Made by a program: the position numbers and the translations under genes. Below are positions 1 to 6,683 of a stretch of 9,432 bases of DNA, piece by piece; position 1 is the first letter of the stretch; each line of letters opens with the position of its first letter. Location: positions 1-9,432 of the forward strand of contig JAFADT010000161.1 of NCBI GenBank assembly GCA_023424585.1. The letters are read 5' to 3'. The notes beneath the pieces were generated by a model. The model saw only the letters and a program-made list of their open reading frames with translations, ran no database searches and was not told where the DNA came from. Origin of the DNA: Pseudomonadota bacterium (GTDB lineage Bacteria; Myxococcota; Myxococcia; Myxococcales; Myxococcaceae).

Positions 1-73
1 GCCACGCCCCCACCGCCAGGACCAGGACTCCCGCCGTGCCCAGGGGCAGCTGCCATCGCGCGCGCGTGCTCAT
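1..73 (-). CDS. N-terminal fragment of an unidentified protein with signal/anchor-like start (runs off left edge)
   Basis: An ATG at 73-71 on the minus strand opens a frame that stays open to the window edge, 24 codons plus one base. The peptide begins MSTRARWQLPLG and continues with a run of small and aliphatic residues (TAGVLVLAVGAW). That is a positively charged start followed by a hydrophobic core, typical of a signal peptide or a first membrane helix. No convincing Shine-Dalgarno sequence precedes it. The gene would be divergent from the pectin-acetylesterase-like gene and share the 74-354 intergenic region with it. The family cannot be named from 24 residues. The alternative is a chance open frame in GC-rich DNA, but the charge-then-hydrophobic pattern argues for a real start. 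Confidence 0.5.
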   Translation of the reverse strand, partial: MSTRARWQLPLGTAGVLVLAVGAW

Positions 74-154
74 GCCAAGGCCATACCGCGCGCCCCGCGC
101 CCGCCGCAACCCGTGTCACACCATGCCGGCGACGCACCGCGCAATTGATACATT

Positions 155-177
155 TAAAACATGACCTCTCGCGTCAA
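155..177 (-). promoter_or_regulatory. Candidate promoter for the left-edge minus-strand gene
   Basis: On the minus strand a TTGACG hexamer (177-172), close to the sigma-70 -35 consensus, is followed by an AT-rich tract. The best -10-like hexamer there is TAAATG, about 15 bases downstream and poorly matching. The start codon at 73 lies some 80 bases further on. The AT-rich block is exceptional for this genome, which is the main support. The spacing is suboptimal and myxobacterial promoters often deviate from the Escherichia coli consensus, so this is tentative. Confidence 0.2.
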
Positions 178-342
178 TTCTCAAGTCCTGGCTGACGCGC
201 GGGGACAATTCCAGTCCCTCTCGGATGGAATGCTGCACTCCACACAGAATCCATCATTTTCACCGCAAGCGAAGCTTCCCTGCTTACGGCTGATAACCAA
301 AAACGTATCATCCGCGGCCGCAACCCACTCACTCCCCCTCTT

Positions 343-350
343 GGAGGAAG
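343..350 (+). promoter_or_regulatory. Ribosome binding site of the pectin-acetylesterase-like gene
   Basis: GGAGGAAG lies with GGAGG ending 7 bases before the ATG at 355. It is the strongest Shine-Dalgarno match in the window and fixes this start, which also puts a signal peptide exactly at the N-terminus. Confidence 0.8.
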
Positions 351-354
351 CCGC

Positions 355-1659
355 ATGAGAAGTCTTCTCTGGATGAGCCTTCTGGCCCTCTCCGCCCCCG
401 TGGGCGCCGCGCATGCCGAAGTGCTGGTGGAAGGCATCGTCGACGTGCTGGTGGACGGCGGTAACAACTACGCCTGGCAGAAGGTGACGCTGCCCGGCAC
501 CAAGTGCGGCAACGGCTCTCAGTACAAGTTCTTCGTGCACCGCACGAACTCGCCCAACCTGCTGTTCATGATGGAGGGGGGCGGCGCGTGCTGGGACTAC
601 GACTCGTGTAGCGGCCGCCTGGGCATCCTGGGCGCGGCGAACCCCAACGGCATCTCCGACGACTACATGACGCAGTTCACGGCGAAGTACGTGTCCCCCA
701 TCGTCAACGGGGCGGACCCGGGCCTGCCGTTCCGCAGCCGCAAGGACCTGGTCACGAAGGACTGGAACATCGTCTACCTGCCGTACTGCACGGGCGACGT
801 GCACATCGGCAACAACGCCAAGACGTACGTGGACACCACCGGCGGCCAGGCGCCGCTGACCTGGTACCACAACGGCTACACCAACACGCTGGCCGCGGCG
901 AACTACGCCAAGCAGCAGTTCCCCAACGTGCAGAAGCTGCTGGTGACGGGCTACAGCGCGGGCGGCACGTCCACCTCCGCCGGCTACTACTTCATCCGCA
1001 AGGCCATCAACCCGGCCAAGGGGTACATGATCAACGACTCCGGCCCCATCTTCATGGCGCCGAACGCGAACTCCCTGTCGCGCCCGCTGCACGACAAGAT
1101 CCGCTCGTCGTGGAACCTGGACTCGGTGTTCAACCAGCTGCCGGCCAGCTTCAACATCAACGACATGGGCTCCATCAACAAGATGGTGGCCACGGAGTTC
1201 CCCAACGATCAGCTCGCGTACACGGGCTACACGATGGACTACAACTACTCGCGCTACTCGTATGAGCGCTTCAAGACGCCCAACGACGAGGCGTCCGTCC
1301 ACGCGTACTGGAAGCAGGACCAGGACGCGTTCGTGAACGAGCTGAACAAGTACAACAACTTCAGCTATTTCATCCCGCACCAGCGCGACATCAACGCCAG
1401 CCACTGCAGCACCATCATCACCTTCGTGGGCTCGCACGCCTGCCAGAAGATGGAGAAGAAGTACTGGTACGAGTACCTGGACAGCCCGTGGCAGTCCTGG
1501 GCCTGCCACGGCGAGATGATCCCCATGGACGTCTTCCTGTCGCGCTTCATCAACAACAACCAGCGCGTCCGCGTCTACGAGCCGGCCAACAACTACAACA
1601 AGGAAGACGCCGGCATGAGCATCCTCGCGCCCCTCATCAACGGCGCGATCGGCGGGTAG
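355..1659 (+). CDS. Secreted pectin acetylesterase/Notum-family carbohydrate esterase
   Basis: This 434-residue protein is probably a secreted serine ester hydrolase of the pectinacetylesterase (PAE/Notum) family, whose members remove acetyl or acyl groups from polysaccharides or proteins. Residues 1-22 form a signal peptide ending AHA, followed by the mature chain. An oxyanion-loop-like segment EGGGACW lies at about 74-80, with paired cysteines C79 and C85. The family pattern PYCTGD sits at about 143-148. The nucleophile elbow GYSAGG (199-204) places the catalytic serine at S201, with NDSG at 227-230. H350 in ASHCS is my best candidate for the catalytic histidine. The mature protein is rich in Asn and Tyr, as many exported proteins are. 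It appears monocistronic: strong ribosome site upstream, hairpin terminator downstream, and a convergent neighbour. The fold family is secure. The substrate is not, since pectin is only one possibility and acetylated polysaccharide or peptidoglycan-linked esters are others. Confidence 0.88.
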   Translation: MRSLLWMSLLALSAPVGAAHAEVLVEGIVDVLVDGGNNYAWQKVTLPGTKCGNGSQYKFFVHRTNSPNLLFMMEGGGACWDYDSCSGRLGILGAANPNGISDDYMTQFTAKYVSPIVNGADPGLPFRSRKDLVTKDWNIVYLPYCTGDVHIGNNAKTYVDTTGGQAPLTWYHNGYTNTLAAANYAKQQFPNVQKLLVTGYSAGGTSTSAGYYFIRKAINPAKGYMINDSGPIFMAPNANSLSRPLHDKIRSSWNLDSVFNQLPASFNINDMGSINKMVATEFPNDQLAYTGYTMDYNYSRYSYERFKTPNDEASVHAYWKQDQDAFVNELNKYNNFSYFIPHQRDINASHCSTIITFVGSHACQKMEKKYWYEYLDSPWQSWACHGEMIPMDVFLSRFINNNQRVRVYEPANNYNKEDAGMSILAPLINGAIGG

Positions 1660-1686
1660 TCCTACCGTCCACCCCTGAGATGAGAA

Positions 1687-1720
1687 ACGGGAGCGGGTCC
1701 ACGAAGGGGCCCGCTCCCGT
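1687..1720. terminator. Bidirectional hairpin terminator between convergent genes
   Basis: An inverted repeat has arms 1687-1700 and 1707-1720 around the 6-base loop ACGAAG. The outer 11 pairs (ACGGGAGCGGG with CCCGCTCCCGT) are perfect, and the inner three include one T-G wobble. It sits 27 bases after the esterase stop and 27 bases after the DUF1552 stop on the other strand. The plus-strand tail (CGTCCTTCC) is only modestly T-rich. The minus-strand tail (TTCTCATCTC) is slightly better. It is therefore probably used in both directions, though without a classical U-tract. Confidence 0.75.
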
Positions 1721-1747
1721 CGTCCTTCCAGGCCCCCGCAGGCCGCT

Positions 1748-3130
1748 TCAGGTGAGGCCGGGCAGCGTGCCCACGTAGTCCTCATGGCCGAAGCGGTCCA
1801 CGTTCACGCCGAAGGCCTGGGCGATGGAGGTGAGCAGCTTGTTGTGCTCCACGGCGCCCGGGAGCGGGTTGCCCGGGCCCTTCCACGTGCCCAGCGGGTC
1901 CTTGCCGGGGCGCAGGGACAGCATGCGGCCCATGCGGAACTTCCCGCCCGCGCCGCCCGCCAGCACCGTGGGGATGGACACGTTCATGTGGCCGGCGGCG
2001 TCCCCCAGCTCGTTCCCCCATAGGATGAGGGTGTTGTCGAGCACCGTGCCGCTGCCCTCCGGGATGGACTTGAGCGTGTCCATCAGCCGCGCCACCTGCT
2101 CGGAGTACCAGCGCTGCACCTGCACCATGCGCAGGCGGATCTCGGTGCGCTCCGGCTCGGACTGGGTGTCCGTGCGGTGGGCGATGTCGTTGTGGATGTC
2201 CTCGTCGATGCCAATCCACGGCATGGACGGCCCGGGGATGGTCATGGTCACCACGCGCGTCAGGTCGCACGCGAACGCGCGGGCGATGAGGTCCATGTGC
2301 AGCTCGGTGAGCCCGGGCATGTTGTTGATGTCGCCCAGGTCGCTGAGCGCGTCGGAGGGCGCCTCCGGCCGGGAGCAGTTGAGCGCGCCGGAGTGGGTGA
2401 GCCGCCGCTCGATGTCGCGCAGCGCCGCCAGGTGCGTGTCCAGCTTGGTGCCCTCCGCGGCCGCCAGGCGCGACTTCAGCCGCGTGGCGTCCTTGATGAG
2501 GTAGTCCAGGAGGCTCTTGCGCCTGGCCAGGATGGCCTGCGCCTCCGCTGCGGAGCCGCCCATGCCGCCGAAGAGGCGCTTGTAGACGTTGGCGGGGTTG
2601 AGCTCGAACGGCACGCGCGAGCCGTTCTCCGTGAAGGAGATGCTGTTGTAGACGTGCTGGGCGCCGAACTGCTCGTAGGCGTGCAGCTGCAGCGAGCGGA
2701 ACTGGGTGGCGCCGCCCACCGCGTTGCCAATCACCTGGTCCAGGGACGGGCCGTTGGGCAGCTCGTCACCGCTGGACACCTCCACCTGGCTGCCGGTGAG
2801 GAAGGTGACGGGGCCGCCCTCGTGGCCGGTGCGGCCGTGCTCGTAGAGGACGCGGTAGTCCAGCCCGTCCAGCACCAGCAGCTTGTCGCGGTGCCGCTGG
2901 AGCGGCTGGAGGACGGAGTTCTCGAAGTCGATGTCGAAGCCCGTGTCGTTGCCCCGGGGCGTCCAGTACTCCGGCAGGAAGCCGTGGGGCGTGAACAGGG
3001 CGATGAAGCGCAGGGGCGCGGCGTCCGCCGCTTCGGCCACGGAGCTGGTGAGCAGGTGCGCGAAGGGCGCCGCCATGGCCGTGCCGGACAGGAGCTTCAG
3101 GATGCTGCGTCGGGAGAAGTCGCGGGACAT
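1748..3130 (-). CDS. Tat-exported DUF1552 (HXXSHH-type) protein
   Basis: This 460-residue protein belongs to the DUF1552 family (Pfam PF07586), whose biochemical role is unknown. It is found mainly in myxobacteria, planctomycetes and verrucomicrobia. The N-terminus has a twin-arginine signal: FSRRSILKLL (R7, R8), a hydrophobic stretch and a probable AEA/ADA cleavage region near residues 33-37, so a folded, possibly cofactor-bearing protein is exported. Family-like segments follow: RFIALFTPHGFLPEYW (41-56), DGLDY (88-92), a GHEGGPVTFLTGS block (102-114), LILWGNELGD (368-377) and a C-terminal LTSIAQAFGV. At the usual HXXSHH position the sequence is H313-N-D-I-A-H318-R, keeping only the first and last histidines. 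It starts 12 bases after the stop of the DUF1592 lipoprotein, with no clear Shine-Dalgarno site, which suggests co-transcription and translational coupling. Family assignment is confident; activity is unknown. Confidence 0.9.
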   Translation of the reverse strand: MSRDFSRRSILKLLSGTAMAAPFAHLLTSSVAEAADAAPLRFIALFTPHGFLPEYWTPRGNDTGFDIDFENSVLQPLQRHRDKLLVLDGLDYRVLYEHGRTGHEGGPVTFLTGSQVEVSSGDELPNGPSLDQVIGNAVGGATQFRSLQLHAYEQFGAQHVYNSISFTENGSRVPFELNPANVYKRLFGGMGGSAAEAQAILARRKSLLDYLIKDATRLKSRLAAAEGTKLDTHLAALRDIERRLTHSGALNCSRPEAPSDALSDLGDINNMPGLTELHMDLIARAFACDLTRVVTMTIPGPSMPWIGIDEDIHNDIAHRTDTQSEPERTEIRLRMVQVQRWYSEQVARLMDTLKSIPEGSGTVLDNTLILWGNELGDAAGHMNVSIPTVLAGGAGGKFRMGRMLSLRPGKDPLGTWKGPGNPLPGAVEHNKLLTSIAQAFGVNVDRFGHEDYVGTLPGLT

Positions 3131-3142
3131 GGAGGTCAGGGC

Positions 3143-4765
3143 TCAACGGGTGGGCAGGCGCCGCTGGGTGAAGGAAGCCGAGCGCACCAGGCTGACCAGC
3201 GCTTCGGTGATTTTCAGGTGGTCCGTGCGGTAGGGGCCCGTGCGCATGGCGTCGAGCAGCTCGGCGTCCGAGGCGTGCTCGTCGCGCCCCATGGCGTAGC
3301 GCACGAACTGGAGCGGCACGCAGTTGGCCAGCTCCTCGCTCGTGGTCAGGTAGCGCGCCAGCTCCGCGCCGCCGGTGAAGGTGGCCAGGCTGGTGGTGCC
3401 GTCCTTCGCGATCACCGCGCCGCTGGCGTCCACCCGCTTGCCGTTCTCCTCCGTGCGGTGCTGGCCCAGGCCGTCGAAGTCCTCCATGCCGAAGCCCATG
3501 GGGTCGATGGTCTTGTGGCAGCTGGCGCAGTTCGGGTTGTTGGTGTGCGCCGCGAAGCGCTCGCGGGTGGTGGCGTTGTCGGACAGGGCCGGCGGAATGG
3601 TGGACACGTTGGCCGGCGGCGCCGGCACCGTGCGGCACAGCAGGCGCGTGAGCACGAACTTGCCGCGCTTGATGGGCGAGGACGAGTCGAAGTGGGCGTA
3701 GGTGGACATCACGCCCGCCTGCGTGAGGATGCCCTGGCGCTCCGGCGGCAGCGTCACGCGGCCCAGCCCCGTGTCGTCGTTCACGTCCGTGCGCTCCAGG
3801 CCGCCGTAGAAGCTGGCCAGCGTCTCGTCCACGAACGAGTACTTCGCCCCCAGCAGCTCCTCCACGGAGCCCGAGTGCTCCTTCACGATGAAGTCGATGA
3901 AGGCGTCGCGCTCGCGGACCATGGAGTCGCGGAAGTCCACGCTGTAGTCCGGATACACGAGGTTGTTCTTGTTCACCTTGGCCAGGCCGCTCAGCCCCAG
4001 CCACTCGATGAAGAACTGGCGCAGCTTCGCCTGCGCGGCGTCCGTCTTGAGCAGGCGGCGCGCCTGGGCCTCGCGCTCGTCCGGAGACGACAGCGTGCCG
4101 GCCTTGGCGGACGCGAGCAGCGTGGCGTCCGGCGGTCCGCCGGTCACCATGTAGGAGAGCTCGGAGGCGATCTCGTAGGGGGTCAGCTCCACGACCTGCC
4201 CCTTGCGCGCGTTCTCCGGCCCCAGCTCCGTGCGGTACAGGAACGACGCGGAGGAGAAGAGCGCCTGGAGCACCAGCTCCGCGCCCGACTCCATGGTCCC
4301 GTTCGCCTTGCCCTCGTTGAAGAGGGCCAGCAGGTCCGCCTCCTCGTCCGCCGTCACCGGCCGGCGGAAGGCGCGCTCCCCCACGCGCTGGATGAAGGCG
4401 CGCGCGCACTCGTCCTGCGTCTTGCCCTTGGGGCACGCGTAGAGGTCGCTGAGCTGTGACTTGCCCTGCTCCGCCAGCGCCACCGCGGCGGTGTCGATCT
4501 GATCCGCCAGGAGCGACGTCACCTGGAGCCGCTCGTGCGTGGAGAAGCCGAGGATGGTGTCCTCGGCCGCGAAGCCCTGGGCGATGTCCACCTCCGTGCC
4601 CAGCACCGCGGAGGCGGACTTGTTGTACTCGTCGCGCGTCAGCCGGCGCACCCGCGCGGGTGCCGCCGCGCTTTCAGGCTCCGCGTCCTGCCCACCGATG
4701 TTGCCAGTGCAGGCGGAGGCGGACAGCACGAGAGCGGAGGACAGGTAGAAACGACGCAATGGCAT
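3143..4765 (-). CDS. Exported DUF1592-family multidomain protein with a single haem c motif
   Basis: The 540-residue product carries the standard DUF1592 module series: DUF1587 (about 40-100), DUF1595 (118-180), DUF1592 (192-322), DUF1588 (335-436) and DUF1585 (462-537). The DUF1588 part contains CASCH (C413, C416, H417), a CxxCH site for covalent haem c, followed by DPMGFGMEDFDGLG, where M423 or M427 could be the distal ligand. The N-terminus MPLRRFYLSS plus a hydrophobic stretch ending SASAC (C19) looks like a lipoprotein signal with a slightly atypical lipobox. I chose the ATG at 4765 because it places this signal at the N-terminus and a GAGGA lies 12 bases upstream. The longer frame from 4828 would add 21 non-signal residues and overlap a TACAAT box. 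It is first in an operon with the DUF1552 gene. The haem suggests electron transfer or a redox enzyme at the envelope, but this is inference because the family has no established reaction. Confidence 0.9.
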   Translation of the reverse strand: MPLRRFYLSSALVLSASACTGNIGGQDAEPESAAAPARVRRLTRDEYNKSASAVLGTEVDIAQGFAAEDTILGFSTHERLQVTSLLADQIDTAAVALAEQGKSQLSDLYACPKGKTQDECARAFIQRVGERAFRRPVTADEEADLLALFNEGKANGTMESGAELVLQALFSSASFLYRTELGPENARKGQVVELTPYEIASELSYMVTGGPPDATLLASAKAGTLSSPDEREAQARRLLKTDAAQAKLRQFFIEWLGLSGLAKVNKNNLVYPDYSVDFRDSMVRERDAFIDFIVKEHSGSVEELLGAKYSFVDETLASFYGGLERTDVNDDTGLGRVTLPPERQGILTQAGVMSTYAHFDSSSPIKRGKFVLTRLLCRTVPAPPANVSTIPPALSDNATTRERFAAHTNNPNCASCHKTIDPMGFGMEDFDGLGQHRTEENGKRVDASGAVIAKDGTTSLATFTGGAELARYLTTSEELANCVPLQFVRYAMGRDEHASDAELLDAMRTGPYRTDHLKITEALVSLVRSASFTQRRLPTR

Positions 4766-4826
4766 GATGTCTGGCATTCCTCGCACCCGCGCGGCCTGAC
4801 AGGCGACCGGCGCACAGGCGGCCCGC

Positions 4827-4832
4827 ATTGTA
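4827..4832 (-). promoter_or_regulatory. Candidate -10 box of the DUF1592/DUF1552 operon
   Basis: TACAAT on the minus strand (4832-4827) matches the sigma-70 -10 consensus at five of six positions. It would put the transcript start near 4820, giving a leader of about 55 bases before the chosen ATG at 4765. No good -35 hexamer is seen 17 bases upstream (CTATCC). If functional, it rules out the ATG at 4828, which overlaps the box. Confidence 0.35.
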
Positions 4833-4928
4833 CTGGTTGCCCCCCACGCGGATAGCGGGGATTTCGTTTCGGGGCGTTTCCTCGCTTCTCAAGGAAGAAG
4901 CCGCGCTCACGGCGCAGGAAGTGCGAAT

Positions 4929-4954
4929 GCACCGGTCAGGTGCGCACACGGTGC
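4929..4954 (-). terminator. Weak hairpin downstream of the SET gene
   Basis: GCACCG (4929-4934) pairs with CGGTGC (4949-4954), enclosing a loop that itself contains the palindrome GTGCGCAC (4940-4947). It starts 10 bases after the SET gene stop on the minus strand. An outer repeat AGGAAGT/ACTTCCT (4916-4922 with 4974-4980) surrounds it and spans the stop codon. No T-rich tail follows, so a termination role is plausible but unproven. Confidence 0.3.
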
Positions 4955-4963
4955 AGCGGCGAC

Positions 4964-5374
4964 TCAGGGAGGAACTTCCTCACCTCGCGCCCTCCACCAG
5001 TTCTCTCCGTAACTGATGCAGATCTGCTCGCCCGGGTGGATGTCCCGCAGTGCGTGATAACGGAACACATCGCGGTCCTCCGCGCGGCTGTAGGCCGCGT
5101 TGGGGTCGCTCGCGTGGTTGTAGATCATCCCATAGCCCATCACGATGGCGACCCAGTCGCCCTCGCGCGGCGCCTCGTGGCGGTGCCAGCGGATCTCGAA
5201 GACGTAGTCGTCGAGCGGCTCGCCCTGGCACTGGCGCCGCGGGACCTTGAGGTAGTGGCACTCCTCGATGAGCTCGCCCGCGGCGATGAAGACGTCCGTG
5301 AAGACGCCCATGCCCCACTCGCACGGGCGGACCTTCACGCCGGGGTGGAGGAAGAGCGCCGGGCCCTGGTTCAT
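4964..5374 (-). CDS. Small SET-domain protein, putative protein-lysine methyltransferase
   Basis: The 136-residue protein is a minimal SET domain, a fold that transfers methyl groups from S-adenosylmethionine to lysine side chains. Visible hallmarks in order are GMGVFTDVFIAAGELIEE (about 21-38, the first SET strand-turn-strand), IYNHASDPNAAY (84-95, the N-H-x-x-x-P-N-x SAM/pseudoknot motif, N86/H87) and ALRDIHPGEQICISYG (108-123), where Y122 sits at the catalytic tyrosine position. There is no obvious pre-SET or post-SET cysteine cluster. It is typical in size for stand-alone bacterial SET proteins and probably cytoplasmic. The start is uncertain. The ATG at 5374 leaves a compact domain with a weak GAAG site. 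An in-frame ATG at 5422 would add 16 residues, and a TTG at 5527 would overlap the upstream gene. It lies 115 bases downstream of the flippase-like gene on the same strand, so co-transcription is possible. The substrate is unknown. Confidence 0.85.
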   Translation of the reverse strand: MNQGPALFLHPGVKVRPCEWGMGVFTDVFIAAGELIEECHYLKVPRRQCQGEPLDDYVFEIRWHRHEAPREGDWVAIVMGYGMIYNHASDPNAAYSRAEDRDVFRYHALRDIHPGEQICISYGENWWRARGEEVPP

Positions 5375-5489
5375 GAGCGCTTCGCTTTCGCCGGTGGTGT
5401 CGTCCACGCGGGAGCGAACCATCGCGCAACCGGGCCGGCCTCGGGAAGCGGCGCGGAGACGTCCGGCGTTCCGCGGCCTCCGGCGGAGC

Positions 5490-6530
5490 TCAGCCCGCCT
5501 GCCCGCCGGGCTCGAGCGGGCGGCCAAAGGCGTGGCGCAGGAGGTAGAGGCCGGGCAGCAGGGGCAGCCACAGGGTGAAGCCGCGCAGGAGCAGGGTGCC
5601 CGCGAGCGCCGCCTCCACCGGGACGCCGAAGAGGTTGAGCATGCCCACGGACGTGGCCTCGTAGGTGCCCACGCCGCCGGGGATGATGGACACCGTCTCC
5701 GCCATGGAGGCCACCATGAAGCTGACGAACACGGTGCTCAGGGGGACGTCCTGTCCCATGGCGCGGAGCATGGCGCCCAGCGTGGCCGCGTCCAGCACGT
5801 ACACCGCCAGCTGCAGGACGACGCCGCGCGCGAGCAGGCCGGGGTCCAGCAGCATCCCGGGCGGCACCTCCGCGATGGCCTTGAGCATCGCGCCCAGGGA
5901 CGGGATGCGCCGGGTGAAGCGGCCCGGCTTCCAATCGCGGTGCCGGGTGACCCAGAGGATGGCCATGGGGATGAGCACCGCCAGCACGCCGAAGCCGGTG
6001 ACGAGGATCTGGATCCAGCTGTTCAGCTCGGACCTGCGCCAGAGGAAGAAGAGGCTGGTGCCCACGCCCAGCGCCTGCGCGATGTAGAAGCACAGCACGG
6101 TGAGCAGCACCGCGCCGGCGGCGGTGCCGGGGCTCGCGCCCTCGCGGCGCAGCCCGCGCCCCACGAGCAGCGACCCGCCCACGCCGCCGGTGGGAATCAC
6201 CTGGTCGAACGCGAGCTTCATCAGCGACAGCCGCGCCAGCGACCAGAGCGACGCCTTGCGCCTCGCCCGGTGCAGGACCACCCACCAGATGGCCGCCACG
6301 CACAGGTACGTGCCCACCTGGAACGCGGCGGCCACCAGCAGCCACGCGGGCCGGGCCTGCCGCAGGAGCTCCAGGAACTGCTTCTCCTCCGCGTGCCGCG
6401 AGAGGATGAACGCCAGGAGCGCGATGAGCACCAGCACCCCTGGAATCCACCAGCCCCGCCGGCGCTTCGAGGGCAGCCCCTCCAGCGGCTCCTCCAGGGC
6501 GGGGATGGGTTCGGCGCGAGTGCCCTCCAT
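5490..6530 (-). CDS. Flippase-like integral membrane protein (LPG synthase TM / UPF0104 family)
   Basis: This 346-residue polytopic membrane protein resembles the transmembrane domain of lysylphosphatidylglycerol synthase (MprF) and the stand-alone YbhN-type proteins (PF03706, TIGR00374). It lacks the aminoacyl-transferase domain of MprF. After a charged N-terminus (1-26) come roughly seven to eight hydrophobic segments, starting at about 27-43 and 62-86. The two family signatures are present: QVIPTGGVGG (110-119) and SIIPGGVGTYE (281-291), followed by the RGFTLWLPLLPGLYLL helix. The ATG at 6530 has AAGGAG four bases upstream, which decides this start over the longer open frame extending to 7046. 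The family role is inferred to be lipid or glycolipid translocation in the inner membrane; no substrate can be read from the sequence. It is divergent from the ArsC/Spx-like gene and upstream of the SET gene. Confidence 0.88.
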   Translation of the reverse strand: MEGTRAEPIPALEEPLEGLPSKRRRGWWIPGVLVLIALLAFILSRHAEEKQFLELLRQARPAWLLVAAAFQVGTYLCVAAIWWVVLHRARRKASLWSLARLSLMKLAFDQVIPTGGVGGSLLVGRGLRREGASPGTAAGAVLLTVLCFYIAQALGVGTSLFFLWRRSELNSWIQILVTGFGVLAVLIPMAILWVTRHRDWKPGRFTRRIPSLGAMLKAIAEVPPGMLLDPGLLARGVVLQLAVYVLDAATLGAMLRAMGQDVPLSTVFVSFMVASMAETVSIIPGGVGTYEATSVGMLNLFGVPVEAALAGTLLLRGFTLWLPLLPGLYLLRHAFGRPLEPGGQAG

Positions 6531-6534
6531 GCGT

Positions 6535-6540
6535 CTCCTT
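6535..6540 (-). promoter_or_regulatory. Ribosome binding site of the flippase-like gene
   Basis: AAGGAG on the minus strand lies 4 bases before the ATG at 6530. It is a near-perfect anti-16S match and selects this start against the upstream in-frame codons. Confidence 0.75.
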
Positions 6541-6613
6541 CCGGGGAATGGGATGGCTTGGGAAAGGATGCGCTTCCCGGCCCCGCGGGGCAGGCGCCGG
6601 GGCACGGCGGCCC

Positions 6614-6636
6614 GCCTCCCCTGCAAGCGGGGAGGC
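6614..6636. repeat. Perfect 8-bp inverted repeat between divergent genes
   Basis: GCCTCCCC (6614-6621) and GGGGAGGC (6629-6636) form a perfect stem around the loop TGCAAGC. A second palindrome, GCCCCGCGGGGC, lies at 6580-6591. Both sit in the 153-base divergent spacer between the flippase-like and ArsC/Spx-like genes, where a terminator is not expected, so an operator or mRNA leader structure is possible. No function is shown by the sequence. Confidence 0.4.
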
Positions 6637-6683
6637 AGGGCCTCCGCGTCTCTTCCTGCGGGCGCTCTGGTAGAAGCCCGCGC

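Larger units (their letters stand above)
74..354. other. Divergent intergenic region, AT-richer than the genes, with potential leader hairpins
   Basis: These 281 bases separate the left-edge minus-strand gene from the esterase gene. They are visibly less GC-rich than the coding DNA, with an AT-rich core at about 143-160. Several short inverted repeats lie in the upstream leader of the esterase: GGGAC/GTCCC (202-206 with 214-218), ATTCCA/TGGAAT (208-213 with 226-231) and GATGGA/TCCATC (224-229 with 250-255). They overlap, so they could not all form at once. No plus-strand promoter with both consensus boxes was recognised. A 65-codon open frame (161-358) lies here but has no ribosome binding site or protein-like composition, so I do not call it a gene. 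Confidence 0.5.

Noticed and set aside
161..358. 65-codon plus-strand open frame ending at the esterase ATG (ATGA overlap)
   Set aside because: There is no ribosome binding site, the composition is not protein-like, and it sits in a low-GC leader. The stop overlap with the next start is probably chance.
1488..1778. 96-codon plus-strand frame overlapping the esterase 3' end
   Set aside because: It is out of frame with the esterase, Arg/Pro/His-rich, has no ribosome site, and runs through the terminator hairpin.
181..1785. 534-codon minus-strand open frame antisense to the esterase gene
   Set aside because: It is Val/Arg/His-rich low-complexity sequence typical of the antisense frame of high-GC genes. 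The plus-strand frame has a signal peptide, ribosome site and family motifs.
2177..4459. 760-codon plus-strand open frame across the DUF1552/DUF1592 operon
   Set aside because: It is a long stop-free shadow of two well-supported minus-strand genes. It spans both genes and shows no domains.
4884..4901. GCTTCT/AGAAGC inverted repeat upstream of the DUF1592 operon
   Set aside because: It has only six pairs with a six-base loop, no T-tract and no relation to a mapped signal; a chance occurrence is likely.
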